Positions 1 through 7,462 of a DNA stretch of 13,661 bases are shown piece after piece. The stretch covers positions 1-13,661 of the forward strand of contig CALAQQ010000177.1 in assembly GCA_937888485.1 (NCBI GenBank), written 5' to 3'. The translations under genes and the position numbers were made by a program. The notes beneath the pieces were generated by a model that worked only from the letters and a program-made list of their open reading frames with translations, searched no databases and was not told the DNA's origin. Source of the stretch: an uncultured Clostridia bacterium. GTDB taxonomy: Bacteria > Bacillota > Clostridia > Oscillospirales > Acutalibacteraceae. Within the stretch, counting starts at the first letter, position 1. Each line of letters starts with the position of its first letter.

Positions 1-41
1 TGAATGACCATTCTTTGCTTGCCGAATATGCAAAATTATAA
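1..41 (+). CDS. C-terminal end of an unidentified protein (partial, cut by the window start)
   Basis: Reading from base 3, the frame gives NDHSLLAEYAKL and then TAA at 39-41. The other two plus-strand frames stop within the first few codons. The next gene starts only 33 bases later behind its own ribosome binding site, so this is most simply the last codons of an upstream gene in the same operon. Twelve residues are too few to name a family. Confidence is limited because a short open stretch can arise by chance. Confidence 0.45.
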   Translation, partial: NDHSLLAEYAKL

Positions 42-74
42 TTCTTGATTTAAAAACGGATTGAAGGTAACTAT

Positions 75-689
75 ATGGAAAAAATCGACTCGCTTCAAAT
101 TATTTTCATAAGACACGCCGAAACAAACTATATCAATATCGGTGACCGTGACCCGAGTGACGGTGAACTTACCGCAAAAGGCGAACAGCAGTGTGTTGAT
201 TTAGGAGAAAAGCTTAAAGATCTGCCGATCAATGCATATATCACAAGTTCTCTTTTGCGCAGTTTTAAAACCGCCGTCGGTGTTTGTAAGGCAAAACCCG
301 AAGAGCCTTTGCTTGAAATCTGTCCCGAACTTGTGGAATGCGGATGCACACCCGGCTATTACGGCTGCAGTGAAGAGTATCTTCGGAAATATTATAAAAA
401 CACAAAAATGTGTGAAAAGCTTTTCGGCACTGAATGCTATGAATTCGGATGTGAAGCATTTGAAGATAACGTTAGTCGTGCTCAAAAAGTAATTTCTTAC
501 TTAAAAAACAGATTTACATACGGTGACCGTGTTGCAGTTTTCAGCCACCACGGATTCCTTGAATATCTTATTCCAACGGCTTTGGGAGTTAAACCGCACA
601 TATTCAGATTCGCTCTTGATAACGTTTCTGTCTGCGTTGTTGAATTCTGCCGTGACGGGAATACAGTGCTTCGATACGTCAACAAATAA
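75..689 (+). CDS. Histidine phosphatase family protein (phosphoglycerate-mutase-like phosphatase)
   Basis: This 204-residue cytoplasmic protein belongs to the histidine phosphatase superfamily, whose members form a phosphohistidine intermediate while removing phosphate from small molecules. The N-terminal signature is IIFIRHAET (R13, H14, E16), so H14 should be the phosphorylated residue. It is followed by ELTAKG (31-36), the SSLLRSFKTA segment with R62, and the second catalytic histidine in VFSHHGF (H158 or H159). The closing LDNVSVCVVEF strand is also typical. The length fits the single-domain branch. The motif reads RHAE instead of the commoner RHGE. The start has an AAGG site (64-67) seven bases upstream. 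It lies 33 bases before an MFS permease and ahead of a glycosidase gene, so a sugar phosphate or a related metabolite is a reasonable substrate guess, but the sequence does not show which. Family assignment is secure; substrate is unknown. Confidence 0.88.
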   Translation: MEKIDSLQIIFIRHAETNYINIGDRDPSDGELTAKGEQQCVDLGEKLKDLPINAYITSSLLRSFKTAVGVCKAKPEEPLLEICPELVECGCTPGYYGCSEEYLRKYYKNTKMCEKLFGTECYEFGCEAFEDNVSRAQKVISYLKNRFTYGDRVAVFSHHGFLEYLIPTALGVKPHIFRFALDNVSVCVVEFCRDGNTVLRYVNK

Positions 690-722
690 TATAATTGATT
701 AATTATAGGATTCGGAGGATTT

Positions 723-1901
723 ATGGCTTTCTTATTGGTTGTTATATACATTGCATTTATAGGTCTCGGAGTTCCCGATTCACTTATCGGTTCCGCATGG
801 CCAGCTATTCATACAGAAATGAATATTCCTGTTGAAGCGGTCAGCATACTTACGTTTATTATTTCAGGCTGCACTGTTTTATCAAGTATGTTCAGCGCAA
901 GAATTCTCAATAAATCCGGTACAGCCAAAGTCACCGCTTTCAGCACAGCTATGACAGCTGTAGCTTTGTTTGGCTTCTCTTTTGCACCGTCTTTTTGGGT
1001 TATGATACCGCTAGCCATTATTCTCGGACTCGGCGCAGGTGCGATTGACTCGGGACTCAACAATTATGTTGCTCTGCATTTTAAAGCAAGCCACATGAAT
1101 TTTCTGCATTGTTTTTATGGCGTTGGAGTAAGTCTCAGTCCTTATCTTATGTCGTTGGCATTAAGTAATGCAGGATGGCGAGGCGGTTACCGCTATGCTT
1201 TTTATGTTCAGGCAGCAATCACGTTACTATTAATCATTTCGGTTCCAATGTGGAAGAAATCATCATCTGCCGAAGAAACTGAAGAAGAATGCAGTGTAAA
1301 TCTCACTCTTTTTCAAATGGCAAAAATGCCCGAAGTCCGTCAGGTCTGGATTATTATGCTTGCAACGAACGCAATCGAATATGCCTGTGGAGTATGGGGA
1401 AGTACATATCTTGTTTCAGAAAAAGGATTTGAGGCAAAACACGGAGCGCTTGCCCTGACCGTTTATTACGTCGGAATGTCATTGGGTCGTTTCGTTTCAG
1501 GTTTGTTTTCCGATAAAATCAGCACATGGAAACGCATCAGAATCGGCACGGTAATTCTTGCACCTGCAATCGCAATTATGCTTCTTCCTCTGCACGGTGC
1601 GGTTACCGTTGTCGGTTTGTTCCTTGTAGGCTTGGGCAACGGCTCAATCTATCCAAATATGATACACCTTACACCTCACAATTTCGGCAAAGATGTTTCG
1701 CAATCTATTATGGGTTCACAGATAGCCTTTGCTTACATCGGTGTAATGCTTGCACCGCCTGCAGTCAGTATGATAAGCGGACTGTTTGGTATAAAAATAT
1801 ATCCCGTTCTGCTTGCGGTGCTCTATGTGATTATGGTTATATCTCTCAGATGCTTTGTGAATCGGCTTAAAAAGCAGAATAAATACAACGCAAGTGTCTG
1901 A
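723..1901 (+). CDS. MFS transporter, fucose-permease-like
   Basis: A 392-residue polytopic membrane protein of the major facilitator superfamily, with about 12 hydrophobic segments in two halves. The central charged cytoplasmic loop lies near residues 177-192 (WKKSSSAEETEEEC). Family features include GVPDSLIGSAWP after TM1, a motif-A-like loop SARILNKSG (58-66), GLGAGAIDSGLNNYVALHF in TM4 (102-120), a second motif-A-like stretch GRFVSGLFSDK (255-265) and GLGNGSIYPNMIHLTP (303-318). The last is typical of the FucP-type sugar permease branch. The start is well supported by CGGAGG at 713-718. Its position directly before a GH106-like glycosidase (19 bases from stop to the preferred start) suggests it imports a monosaccharide or small glycoside released from the same glycan, with L-rhamnose or L-fucose as candidates. 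Substrate and energy coupling are inference. Other MFS solute classes cannot be excluded. Confidence 0.85.
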   Translation: MAFLLVVIYIAFIGLGVPDSLIGSAWPAIHTEMNIPVEAVSILTFIISGCTVLSSMFSARILNKSGTAKVTAFSTAMTAVALFGFSFAPSFWVMIPLAIILGLGAGAIDSGLNNYVALHFKASHMNFLHCFYGVGVSLSPYLMSLALSNAGWRGGYRYAFYVQAAITLLLIISVPMWKKSSSAEETEEECSVNLTLFQMAKMPEVRQVWIIMLATNAIEYACGVWGSTYLVSEKGFEAKHGALALTVYYVGMSLGRFVSGLFSDKISTWKRIRIGTVILAPAIAIMLLPLHGAVTVVGLFLVGLGNGSIYPNMIHLTPHNFGKDVSQSIMGSQIAFAYIGVMLAPPAVSMISGLFGIKIYPVLLAVLYVIMVISLRCFVNRLKKQNKYNASV

Positions 1902-1920
1902 AATTCAAGGATGGCTTTTA

Positions 1921-4374
1921 ATGAAAAATAAAGATAAATTCGATATAAACAGCTTCATCTCTCCCGATGTTTCCCACGCACCCGTATATGTATGGGTATG
2001 GAATGATGTCTGCACTCGTGATGTTATTGATAATCAGCTTGCAGAAATGCAGTTTCTCGGCATAAGAGCATTTTATATTCTTCCCGAACCGAAGAATTTC
2101 CGACCCGACAGTATGCCGACCAATCTTACACCTGAATACCTTTCTGATGAGTTCATTGAACTTTGTGCTTATACCGTTCAAAAAGCAAAAGAACTCGGTA
2201 TGCTATGCTGGATTTATGATGAAGGCGGATGGCCATCGGGCGGTGCATGCGGAAAAGTTCTTAAAGATCATCCCGAATATGCGAGAGAAGTATTGAAAAC
2301 AATCGAGTATTCATTCTCAGCAGGAGATATATACAATAAATCAACACCCGATGTTCTTGCAGCGTTTCTCAATGACAATGAAATGGTAAAAGAAGGATAT
2401 GAGTTTGCTTCAGACGTTGTTGTAACCGAGTATACAACCGATAAATCAATCAACGGAAATACAGATTATCCCGATTTGCTAAATATTACCGCAACGGAAT
2501 ACTTTATAGAAATCACTCACGAAAAGTATGCGTCCGCAACGAAGAGTGCATTAGGCAAAAATATTACTGCAATATTCACAGATGAGCCGAAGGCACCGTC
2601 ATCAGCGTTTAACAGGGAACTTGCGGAGAAATACGAATTAACTTACGGTGAATCAATTTTGCCGTATCTGCCACTGATTGCGGGTAAAACAGCACCGACG
2701 AAAGAAAACGTTCATATATTGCACCGTTGGTACGATTTATGCAGCAGAGTGTTTTGTGATAGTTTTCTTTTACCGTGTAAAAAATGGGCAAATGACCATG
2801 GCATTGCTTTTACGGGTCATATGGACAAAGACCACGATCCACTTGGTTGTATGCAAGGCGGAGGAAATTTCAATCTAATGCGTGCTCTGCGTTGCTTTGA
2901 TATTCCCGGAGTAGATGTTATATGGCGTCAGCTTTATCCTGAAAATTTAGCAGAAAAAGCAAACGACATGAACGGCTATAACGGATTTTTTCCGAGATAT
3001 GCATCTTCCGCCGCAGCACAGAACGGCTCAAAGTTTGCATTGAGCGAAATTTTCGGCGTTGGCGGTTGCGCAATGACTTACGATACAATGCGTTACACTG
3101 TAGGATATCAGGCTGTTCGAGGAATCAACATTTTCAATCCGTTCAACTTTCCTCTCGGGCGAAAAGGTCAGCTCCTTGCACAAGAGCTTCCCATTTTCAC
3201 AGAAAACCAACCGTATTGCCGTTTTCTCGGTCAGTTTAACAAGTATGTTGAGCGCCTTTCATATCTTTTAACAATCGGCAAACGTGTCTGCGAAACTGGA
3301 CTTTATTATCCTGTTTCTGATTTTCAAGGCGGTATAAATGCTGATTTTATGGCAAATGCTTTTGATAATCTCGGCAGAGCGCTTGAAGATATGATGGTAG
3401 ATTTTGATATTGTTGACGATGATGTTATTCAAGCCTCAGAGGGTGCTGACGAGGGTTGTATCAGCATAGGCAATGCATATTACAGAAATATTATCATTCC
3501 CGAAGGAGCTTTCATTCCGCCTCAGACTCAAACGGTTCTTGACCTATTTATTAAAGGTGGCGGAAGGGTTTCACATACTCTTACTAATTTTAAACCTGTA
3601 ATTATAGCTGACGGCAAAGGTTTACGGGCAATGCACAAGAAAGCTGAAAATGCAGAGTTGTTCTTTTTGTTCCGTGAATGCAGTGACAACGATAATTACC
3701 GTATTCATTTGCCATCATCAAACGGTTATCTGCTTGATTTGGAAACAGGAAAACTGCAATGTTTAAAAGCTGAAAACGGGTTTCTTAACCATTCTCTTGC
3801 CATAGGTGAAACGGCGGTCATAATGCTTACAGACGAAACATTTGATGCTGAATACAAGAAAGAATTTAGCTTTAAAATCGATATTTCTGACGGATTTGTT
3901 TTCCGTAAAGAAACTGAACTCTCATGCGGTGAGAAAGGATTTGAAAATATCAGACATTTCGAAAAATCTGTTTCAGTTAATCTCGGTGATTGGACAAATA
4001 TAATCGGCAGTGATTATTCAGGAAGCGGAGTTTACGAAAAGTCCTTTACACTTCCTACCGATAAGATTGGAAAAGAAGGAGAAATCGACCTTGGCGATGT
4101 GCATTATGCAGCAGAGGTTTATCTCAACGGATATTCTCTCGGAACTGCTTTGATGCCACCGTACAGATTGAAAATTCCAACGGGTGTACTTGACAAAAAC
4201 AACAATATAAAAATTGTTGTTACCAATACATCGGCAAACTGGTATGTTCATACAGACTACTTTGACAAATGGAATATCAAAGAACTGTCTCCGTATTTTG
4301 AGGCAGAGCTTGAATTTGCCGAAGACCTTATTTCGGGCGGACTGTTCGGACCTGTTGCAATTTATACGGAATAA
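1921..4374 (+). CDS. GH106-like glycoside hydrolase (alpha-L-rhamnosidase-related)
   Basis: This is an 817-residue protein without a signal peptide, so it probably acts in the cytoplasm on imported oligosaccharides. The N-terminal barrel has the family pattern: APVYVWVWNDV (20-30), the QLAEMQFLGIRAFYILPEP strand-helix unit (39-57), and WIYDEGGWPSGGACGK (97-112). FTDEP (219-223) and ALSEIFG (373-379) place acidic residues E222 and E376 at strand ends, and these are the best catalytic candidates. The last 130 residues form a GH2-type sugar-binding jelly roll (SGVYEKSFTLP, AEVYLNGYSLG, ending SGGLFGPVAIY). The ATG at 1921 is preferred because AAGGA (1907-1911) lies nine bases upstream. A GTG at 1894 would add nine residues, overlap the permease stop and lack a good site. 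The clade is large and mostly uncharacterised, so strict rhamnosidase activity is not shown. Confidence 0.75.
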   Translation: MKNKDKFDINSFISPDVSHAPVYVWVWNDVCTRDVIDNQLAEMQFLGIRAFYILPEPKNFRPDSMPTNLTPEYLSDEFIELCAYTVQKAKELGMLCWIYDEGGWPSGGACGKVLKDHPEYAREVLKTIEYSFSAGDIYNKSTPDVLAAFLNDNEMVKEGYEFASDVVVTEYTTDKSINGNTDYPDLLNITATEYFIEITHEKYASATKSALGKNITAIFTDEPKAPSSAFNRELAEKYELTYGESILPYLPLIAGKTAPTKENVHILHRWYDLCSRVFCDSFLLPCKKWANDHGIAFTGHMDKDHDPLGCMQGGGNFNLMRALRCFDIPGVDVIWRQLYPENLAEKANDMNGYNGFFPRYASSAAAQNGSKFALSEIFGVGGCAMTYDTMRYTVGYQAVRGINIFNPFNFPLGRKGQLLAQELPIFTENQPYCRFLGQFNKYVERLSYLLTIGKRVCETGLYYPVSDFQGGINADFMANAFDNLGRALEDMMVDFDIVDDDVIQASEGADEGCISIGNAYYRNIIIPEGAFIPPQTQTVLDLFIKGGGRVSHTLTNFKPVIIADGKGLRAMHKKAENAELFFLFRECSDNDNYRIHLPSSNGYLLDLETGKLQCLKAENGFLNHSLAIGETAVIMLTDETFDAEYKKEFSFKIDISDGFVFRKETELSCGEKGFENIRHFEKSVSVNLGDWTNIIGSDYSGSGVYEKSFTLPTDKIGKEGEIDLGDVHYAAEVYLNGYSLGTALMPPYRLKIPTGVLDKNNNIKIVVTNTSANWYVHTDYFDKWNIKELSPYFEAELEFAEDLISGGLFGPVAIYTE

Positions 4375-4491
4375 TACCCAATTCTCTATAACACAGAAAT
4401 ACAGGAAGTATTTTGTCACTTACAAGTGAAAATAAGGGTTACATGCACTTTAATTATTTATACCAATCAGAATCCAGGAGGATTTATTTTT

Positions 4492-7131
4492 ATGAAGAAA
4501 ACTTTGAAATCAAAAATATCCGGAACAATTTGTCTTGTTTTGGGCATAGCTTTTGTGATTGTCGGATTGTATTACTATCACATGCAATATCTCTGTTTTG
4601 AGTATACACCGCTTCAGTTTATTCTCGGCTTCGTTGTTTGCCTTGGCGGAGCATTGCTTTCGATACCTCTGAGCAAAAAAACGGTTAAAAAGAAAACAGT
4701 ATTGAATGCTGTCTTGACGTCTTTGGTCTTTGCACTTGTCCTTATCGGACTAATGTTTTTAATAAATTCCGTAATCGGAAACGGTGAGCTTGAACTGGCG
4801 GCAATGGTTATTCCCGTATATCTTACATTCATTATAACATCCGTCGTGGCTTTGATTTGTGTGTTCAGAATATTTGACAACAAGGTTTTGAAAGCGGTTC
4901 TCACTGTACTTATTGTTATCGGTTTTCTCTTCGGAAGTCATTCATATATCAAATCGCATATTTATGTTTTGCTTTATGAAGATTACACAGCACCTGCACC
5001 TGTTTTAACTGCAGTTTCAAAGGAAAATAATGATGATAAAATGATTATCGGCGATTTTTATGTCAGCACGAACGGCAACGATGAAAACAGCGGAACAAAA
5101 GATTCACCGTTTCTGACAATTGAAAAAGCGGCTGAAGCTGTAAGAAATACAGATAAAGCCGGTAAAAACGGAATAACCGTCTGCATCGAAGCGGGTGAAT
5201 ACCGTGTGTCTACTCTTAACTTTACCAAAGAGGATTCAGGCACAGAGGAATGCCCCGTAACTTACTGTTCTTATAACGGTGAGGTTGTTATCAACGGCGG
5301 TATAACACTTGATACCGCTGATTTTAAAAATGTAAAAAGTTATCCCGAAATTGCAGAAAGACTTTCTGCCGATGCTCGGGAAAATGTTACGGTTGTTGAC
5401 CTGACAAAAGAGCCGTATTCTCTCACAAGCGATGATTGGGGTAAGATTTATGCAATCGGCTCTTACCATACGGCAGATAACTATGACGGCGATTATACAG
5501 GTCCTCTTTATTGCGAGCTTTTCGTGGATGACATAAGACAAACCGTTGCAAGATATCCCGATAATGAATATCTTTATACCGAAGAGGTTGTAAAAACAGG
5601 TTTGGGCAAGGAATCCGACGGAGCACTTACAGAGGTTAAAGATTGGGATAAAATCCGCAACCCCGAATCCGATATTTACAAAGTTAATCCTGAACTTGCA
5701 AAGAGAATATCAGGCTGGAAAAATCTTGAGAATGTGTGGATGTTCGGCTATTGGAAATATGACTGGGCGGATGCTTCAACTCCCGTAGGAAGTTTTGATA
5801 AAGATACCCGTGAACTTTCTCCAAGGTTCGTCAGTCTTTACGGAACAAAAACCGATGCACCGTACTATTTTTTCAATGTTCTTGAAGAACTTACAACAGA
5901 GGGTGAATGGTATCTCGACAGAGAAAACGGATTGCTTTGTATGTGGGAACCTGAAAACAAGGATAATGCAGAAATTATTCTTTCTCTCTCACTCAATCCC
6001 GTAATCAATTCTGAGGCTGATTACATCACCTTTGACGGATTAACCGTAAAAGGAACACGAAGTGACGGCGTAGTTATAACAGGCAATAACAATACCGTTC
6101 AGAATTGTCTTATCAAAAATGTTGCAGGCAATGCTCTTGTTATGAACGGAAGCAACAATCTTGCATATAACAACGAAATTACCCGTACCGGAAAGGGCGG
6201 AATTATTATTACCGGTGGCGATACAGAAACTCTTACTCCCGGCAACAGCAAGGCTGACAACAATTACATCCACGATTGGTCGGAAATTTACCAGACCTAT
6301 CAGCCTGCCGTTACTCTTGAAGGTGTTGGAAATATCTGTTCTCACAACGAAATGGCAAACTCTCCTCACGAAGCAATTACTTACAAAGGCAACAATCACA
6401 TTATTGAATATAATCTTATCCACGATGTATGCCTTCTTTCGGATGATGCGGGTGCAATTTATTCGGGAAGAAGCTGGGTGTGGTACGGCAATGTTGTAAG
6501 ATACAACTGTATTTATAATGTCGGTTCGGAAAATCACAGACCCGACGGTATTTATCTTGATGATGCGGTTTCAGGTCATCAGATTTACGGCAATCTTCTT
6601 ATCAATATTCCCAGCAATTCAATTCACGTCGGCGGCGGCAGAGACAATGTCATAACCAATAATATCATAGTGAATCCGGGCAACAACGCCCTGAGATTTG
6701 ATGACAGAGCAAGAGAGGGTGCTCTTGAAAACGGATGGTTTACTCACGCTCATGTCGGCAGCGGCGATATGTGGGAAGCACTGTATAATTCACCCTGGCA
6801 GAGTGAAACCTGGCAAAATGCGTTCCCCGAATACAAGAACTGCACAGACGATATTTCAAAATCAGATTCGCCCGATTATATACCAAACCCTGCAAGCACA
6901 TTCAAAAATAATATTATTATTAACAAAGATATGGACTACGGTGAAGTTTATGATTCCGTCTGGAAGTTCAGCGATATAAGCGAAAATGCAATTTATAATG
7001 TAAGCAAATTCGATAAAATCTTTGTCAATCCCGATAACGGAGATTATAATATCAAAGACATTGATGAAATCAGAAAAGCCGCTCCCGATTTTACAGAAAT
7101 CCCTCTTGATATGATAGGCAGAGTAAACTGA
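4492..7131 (+). CDS. Membrane-anchored right-handed beta-helix protein (GH141/GH120-like or pectate-lyase-fold)
   Basis: The protein has 879 residues. Five hydrophobic segments (about 11-29, 43-61, 71-92, 103-127, 134-151) are linked by short loops. Lysine-rich loops (N-terminus, SKKTVKKK at 61-68, and 129-134) fit the inside, which puts the large C-terminal part outside the cell. The ectodomain begins with FYVSTNGNDENSGTKDSPF (189-207), the usual entry to DUF1565/pectate-lyase-like parallel beta-helices. From about 510 it has Asn-rich coil repeats (GVVITGNNNTVQNCLI and others). It then carries DDAGAIYSGRSWVWYGNVVR (651-670) and DGIYLDDAVSG (685-695), blocks I associate with beta-helix glycosidases such as GH141 and GH120. 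The ATG at 4492 follows AGGAGG (4476-4481), ten bases away. An upstream in-frame ATG at 4426 lacks such a site. It lies 117 bases after the GH106-like gene and just before a terminator, so it is probably the last gene of that operon. The fold is secure; activity (glycosidase, lyase or binding) is not. Confidence 0.8.
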   Translation: MKKTLKSKISGTICLVLGIAFVIVGLYYYHMQYLCFEYTPLQFILGFVVCLGGALLSIPLSKKTVKKKTVLNAVLTSLVFALVLIGLMFLINSVIGNGELELAAMVIPVYLTFIITSVVALICVFRIFDNKVLKAVLTVLIVIGFLFGSHSYIKSHIYVLLYEDYTAPAPVLTAVSKENNDDKMIIGDFYVSTNGNDENSGTKDSPFLTIEKAAEAVRNTDKAGKNGITVCIEAGEYRVSTLNFTKEDSGTEECPVTYCSYNGEVVINGGITLDTADFKNVKSYPEIAERLSADARENVTVVDLTKEPYSLTSDDWGKIYAIGSYHTADNYDGDYTGPLYCELFVDDIRQTVARYPDNEYLYTEEVVKTGLGKESDGALTEVKDWDKIRNPESDIYKVNPELAKRISGWKNLENVWMFGYWKYDWADASTPVGSFDKDTRELSPRFVSLYGTKTDAPYYFFNVLEELTTEGEWYLDRENGLLCMWEPENKDNAEIILSLSLNPVINSEADYITFDGLTVKGTRSDGVVITGNNNTVQNCLIKNVAGNALVMNGSNNLAYNNEITRTGKGGIIITGGDTETLTPGNSKADNNYIHDWSEIYQTYQPAVTLEGVGNICSHNEMANSPHEAITYKGNNHIIEYNLIHDVCLLSDDAGAIYSGRSWVWYGNVVRYNCIYNVGSENHRPDGIYLDDAVSGHQIYGNLLINIPSNSIHVGGGRDNVITNNIIVNPGNNALRFDDRAREGALENGWFTHAHVGSGDMWEALYNSPWQSETWQNAFPEYKNCTDDISKSDSPDYIPNPASTFKNNIIINKDMDYGEVYDSVWKFSDISENAIYNVSKFDKIFVNPDNGDYNIKDIDEIRKAAPDFTEIPLDMIGRVN

Positions 7132-7166
7132 CTAATCACACATTGTTGAACTAAATAAATTTTTAT

Positions 7167-7202
7167 GTGCAATGAGATATTAATTCTTATTGCACTTTTT
7201 TA
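7167..7202 (+). terminator. Rho-independent terminator closing the GH106/beta-helix operon
   Basis: An 11-base-pair stem (7167-7177 with 7185-7195, starting GTGCAAT and ending ATTGCAC, one G-T pair) surrounds a 7-base loop and is followed directly by TTTTTT. It lies 35 bases after the beta-helix stop codon. Confidence 0.85.
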
Positions 7203-7347
7203 TTTTAAATGAGGTTACGATGAAACAAAGTGCTGTTAATTTCTTAATTGATGTTCAATATTATATATTGTCCTTTTTAACTTGATTGTTAAGTTTGTTG
7301 TATATTGTGCAGACTTCATCAGATATGGTGCGATTTGTAAAAAAATG

Positions 7348-7376
7348 TAGACTTTTCTTAATTATTATGTTATTAT
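7348..7376 (+). promoter_or_regulatory. Candidate sigma-A promoter for the radical SAM gene (extended -10)
   Basis: TAGACT (7348-7353) and TATTAT (7371-7376) are separated by 17 bases. A TG pair at 7368-7369 gives an extended -10 (TGTTATTAT). The match is 4/6 for -35 and 5/6 for -10. Transcription would start near 7383, leaving a leader of about 80 bases. The rest of the gap from 7203 to 7462 is AT-rich, and I see no other feature in it. Confidence 0.55.
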
Positions 7377-7448
7377 TTAATGACGAAAAATATTAAAACA
7401 ATGAATATTCGATTTACATTTTTTGTTTTGAATATACAACGATTTATT

Positions 7449-7454
7449 AGGAGG
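7449..7454 (+). promoter_or_regulatory. Ribosome binding site that places the radical SAM start at an ATA codon
   Basis: A perfect AGGAGG lies eight bases before ATA at 7463-7465 but 26 bases before the first ATG (7481). No ATG, GTG or TTG lies in frame between the in-frame stop TAG (7448-7450) and 7481. The site therefore argues for initiation at 7463. Confidence 0.75.
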
Positions 7455-7462
7455 TCTTTAAA

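Noticed and set aside
1894..1920. GTG at 1894 as the start of the GH106-like protein
   Set aside because: It overlaps the permease stop and lacks a good ribosome binding site, while AAGGA sits nine bases before the ATG at 1921.
4018..4419. 133-residue minus-strand open frame over the end of the GH106-like gene
   Set aside because: It lies almost entirely within a well-supported coding region on the plus strand and shows no domain, promoter or ribosome binding site.
4396..4432. Small hairpins (AAATAC/GTATTT and CACT/AGTG) between the GH106-like and beta-helix genes as a terminator
   Set aside because: The stems are short and no T run follows, so read-through into the beta-helix gene is more likely.
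4426..4491. ATG at 4426 as the start of the beta-helix protein
   Set aside because: It lacks a strong site, whereas AGGAGG at 4476-4481 points to 4492, which also gives a typical lysine-rich N-terminus before TM1.
6040..6537. 165-residue open frame on the minus strand inside the beta-helix gene
   Set aside because: It is opposite the Asn- and Ile-rich coil repeats, whose codons give long stop-free valine/isoleucine runs on the other strand. It has no ribosome binding site and no recognisable motif.
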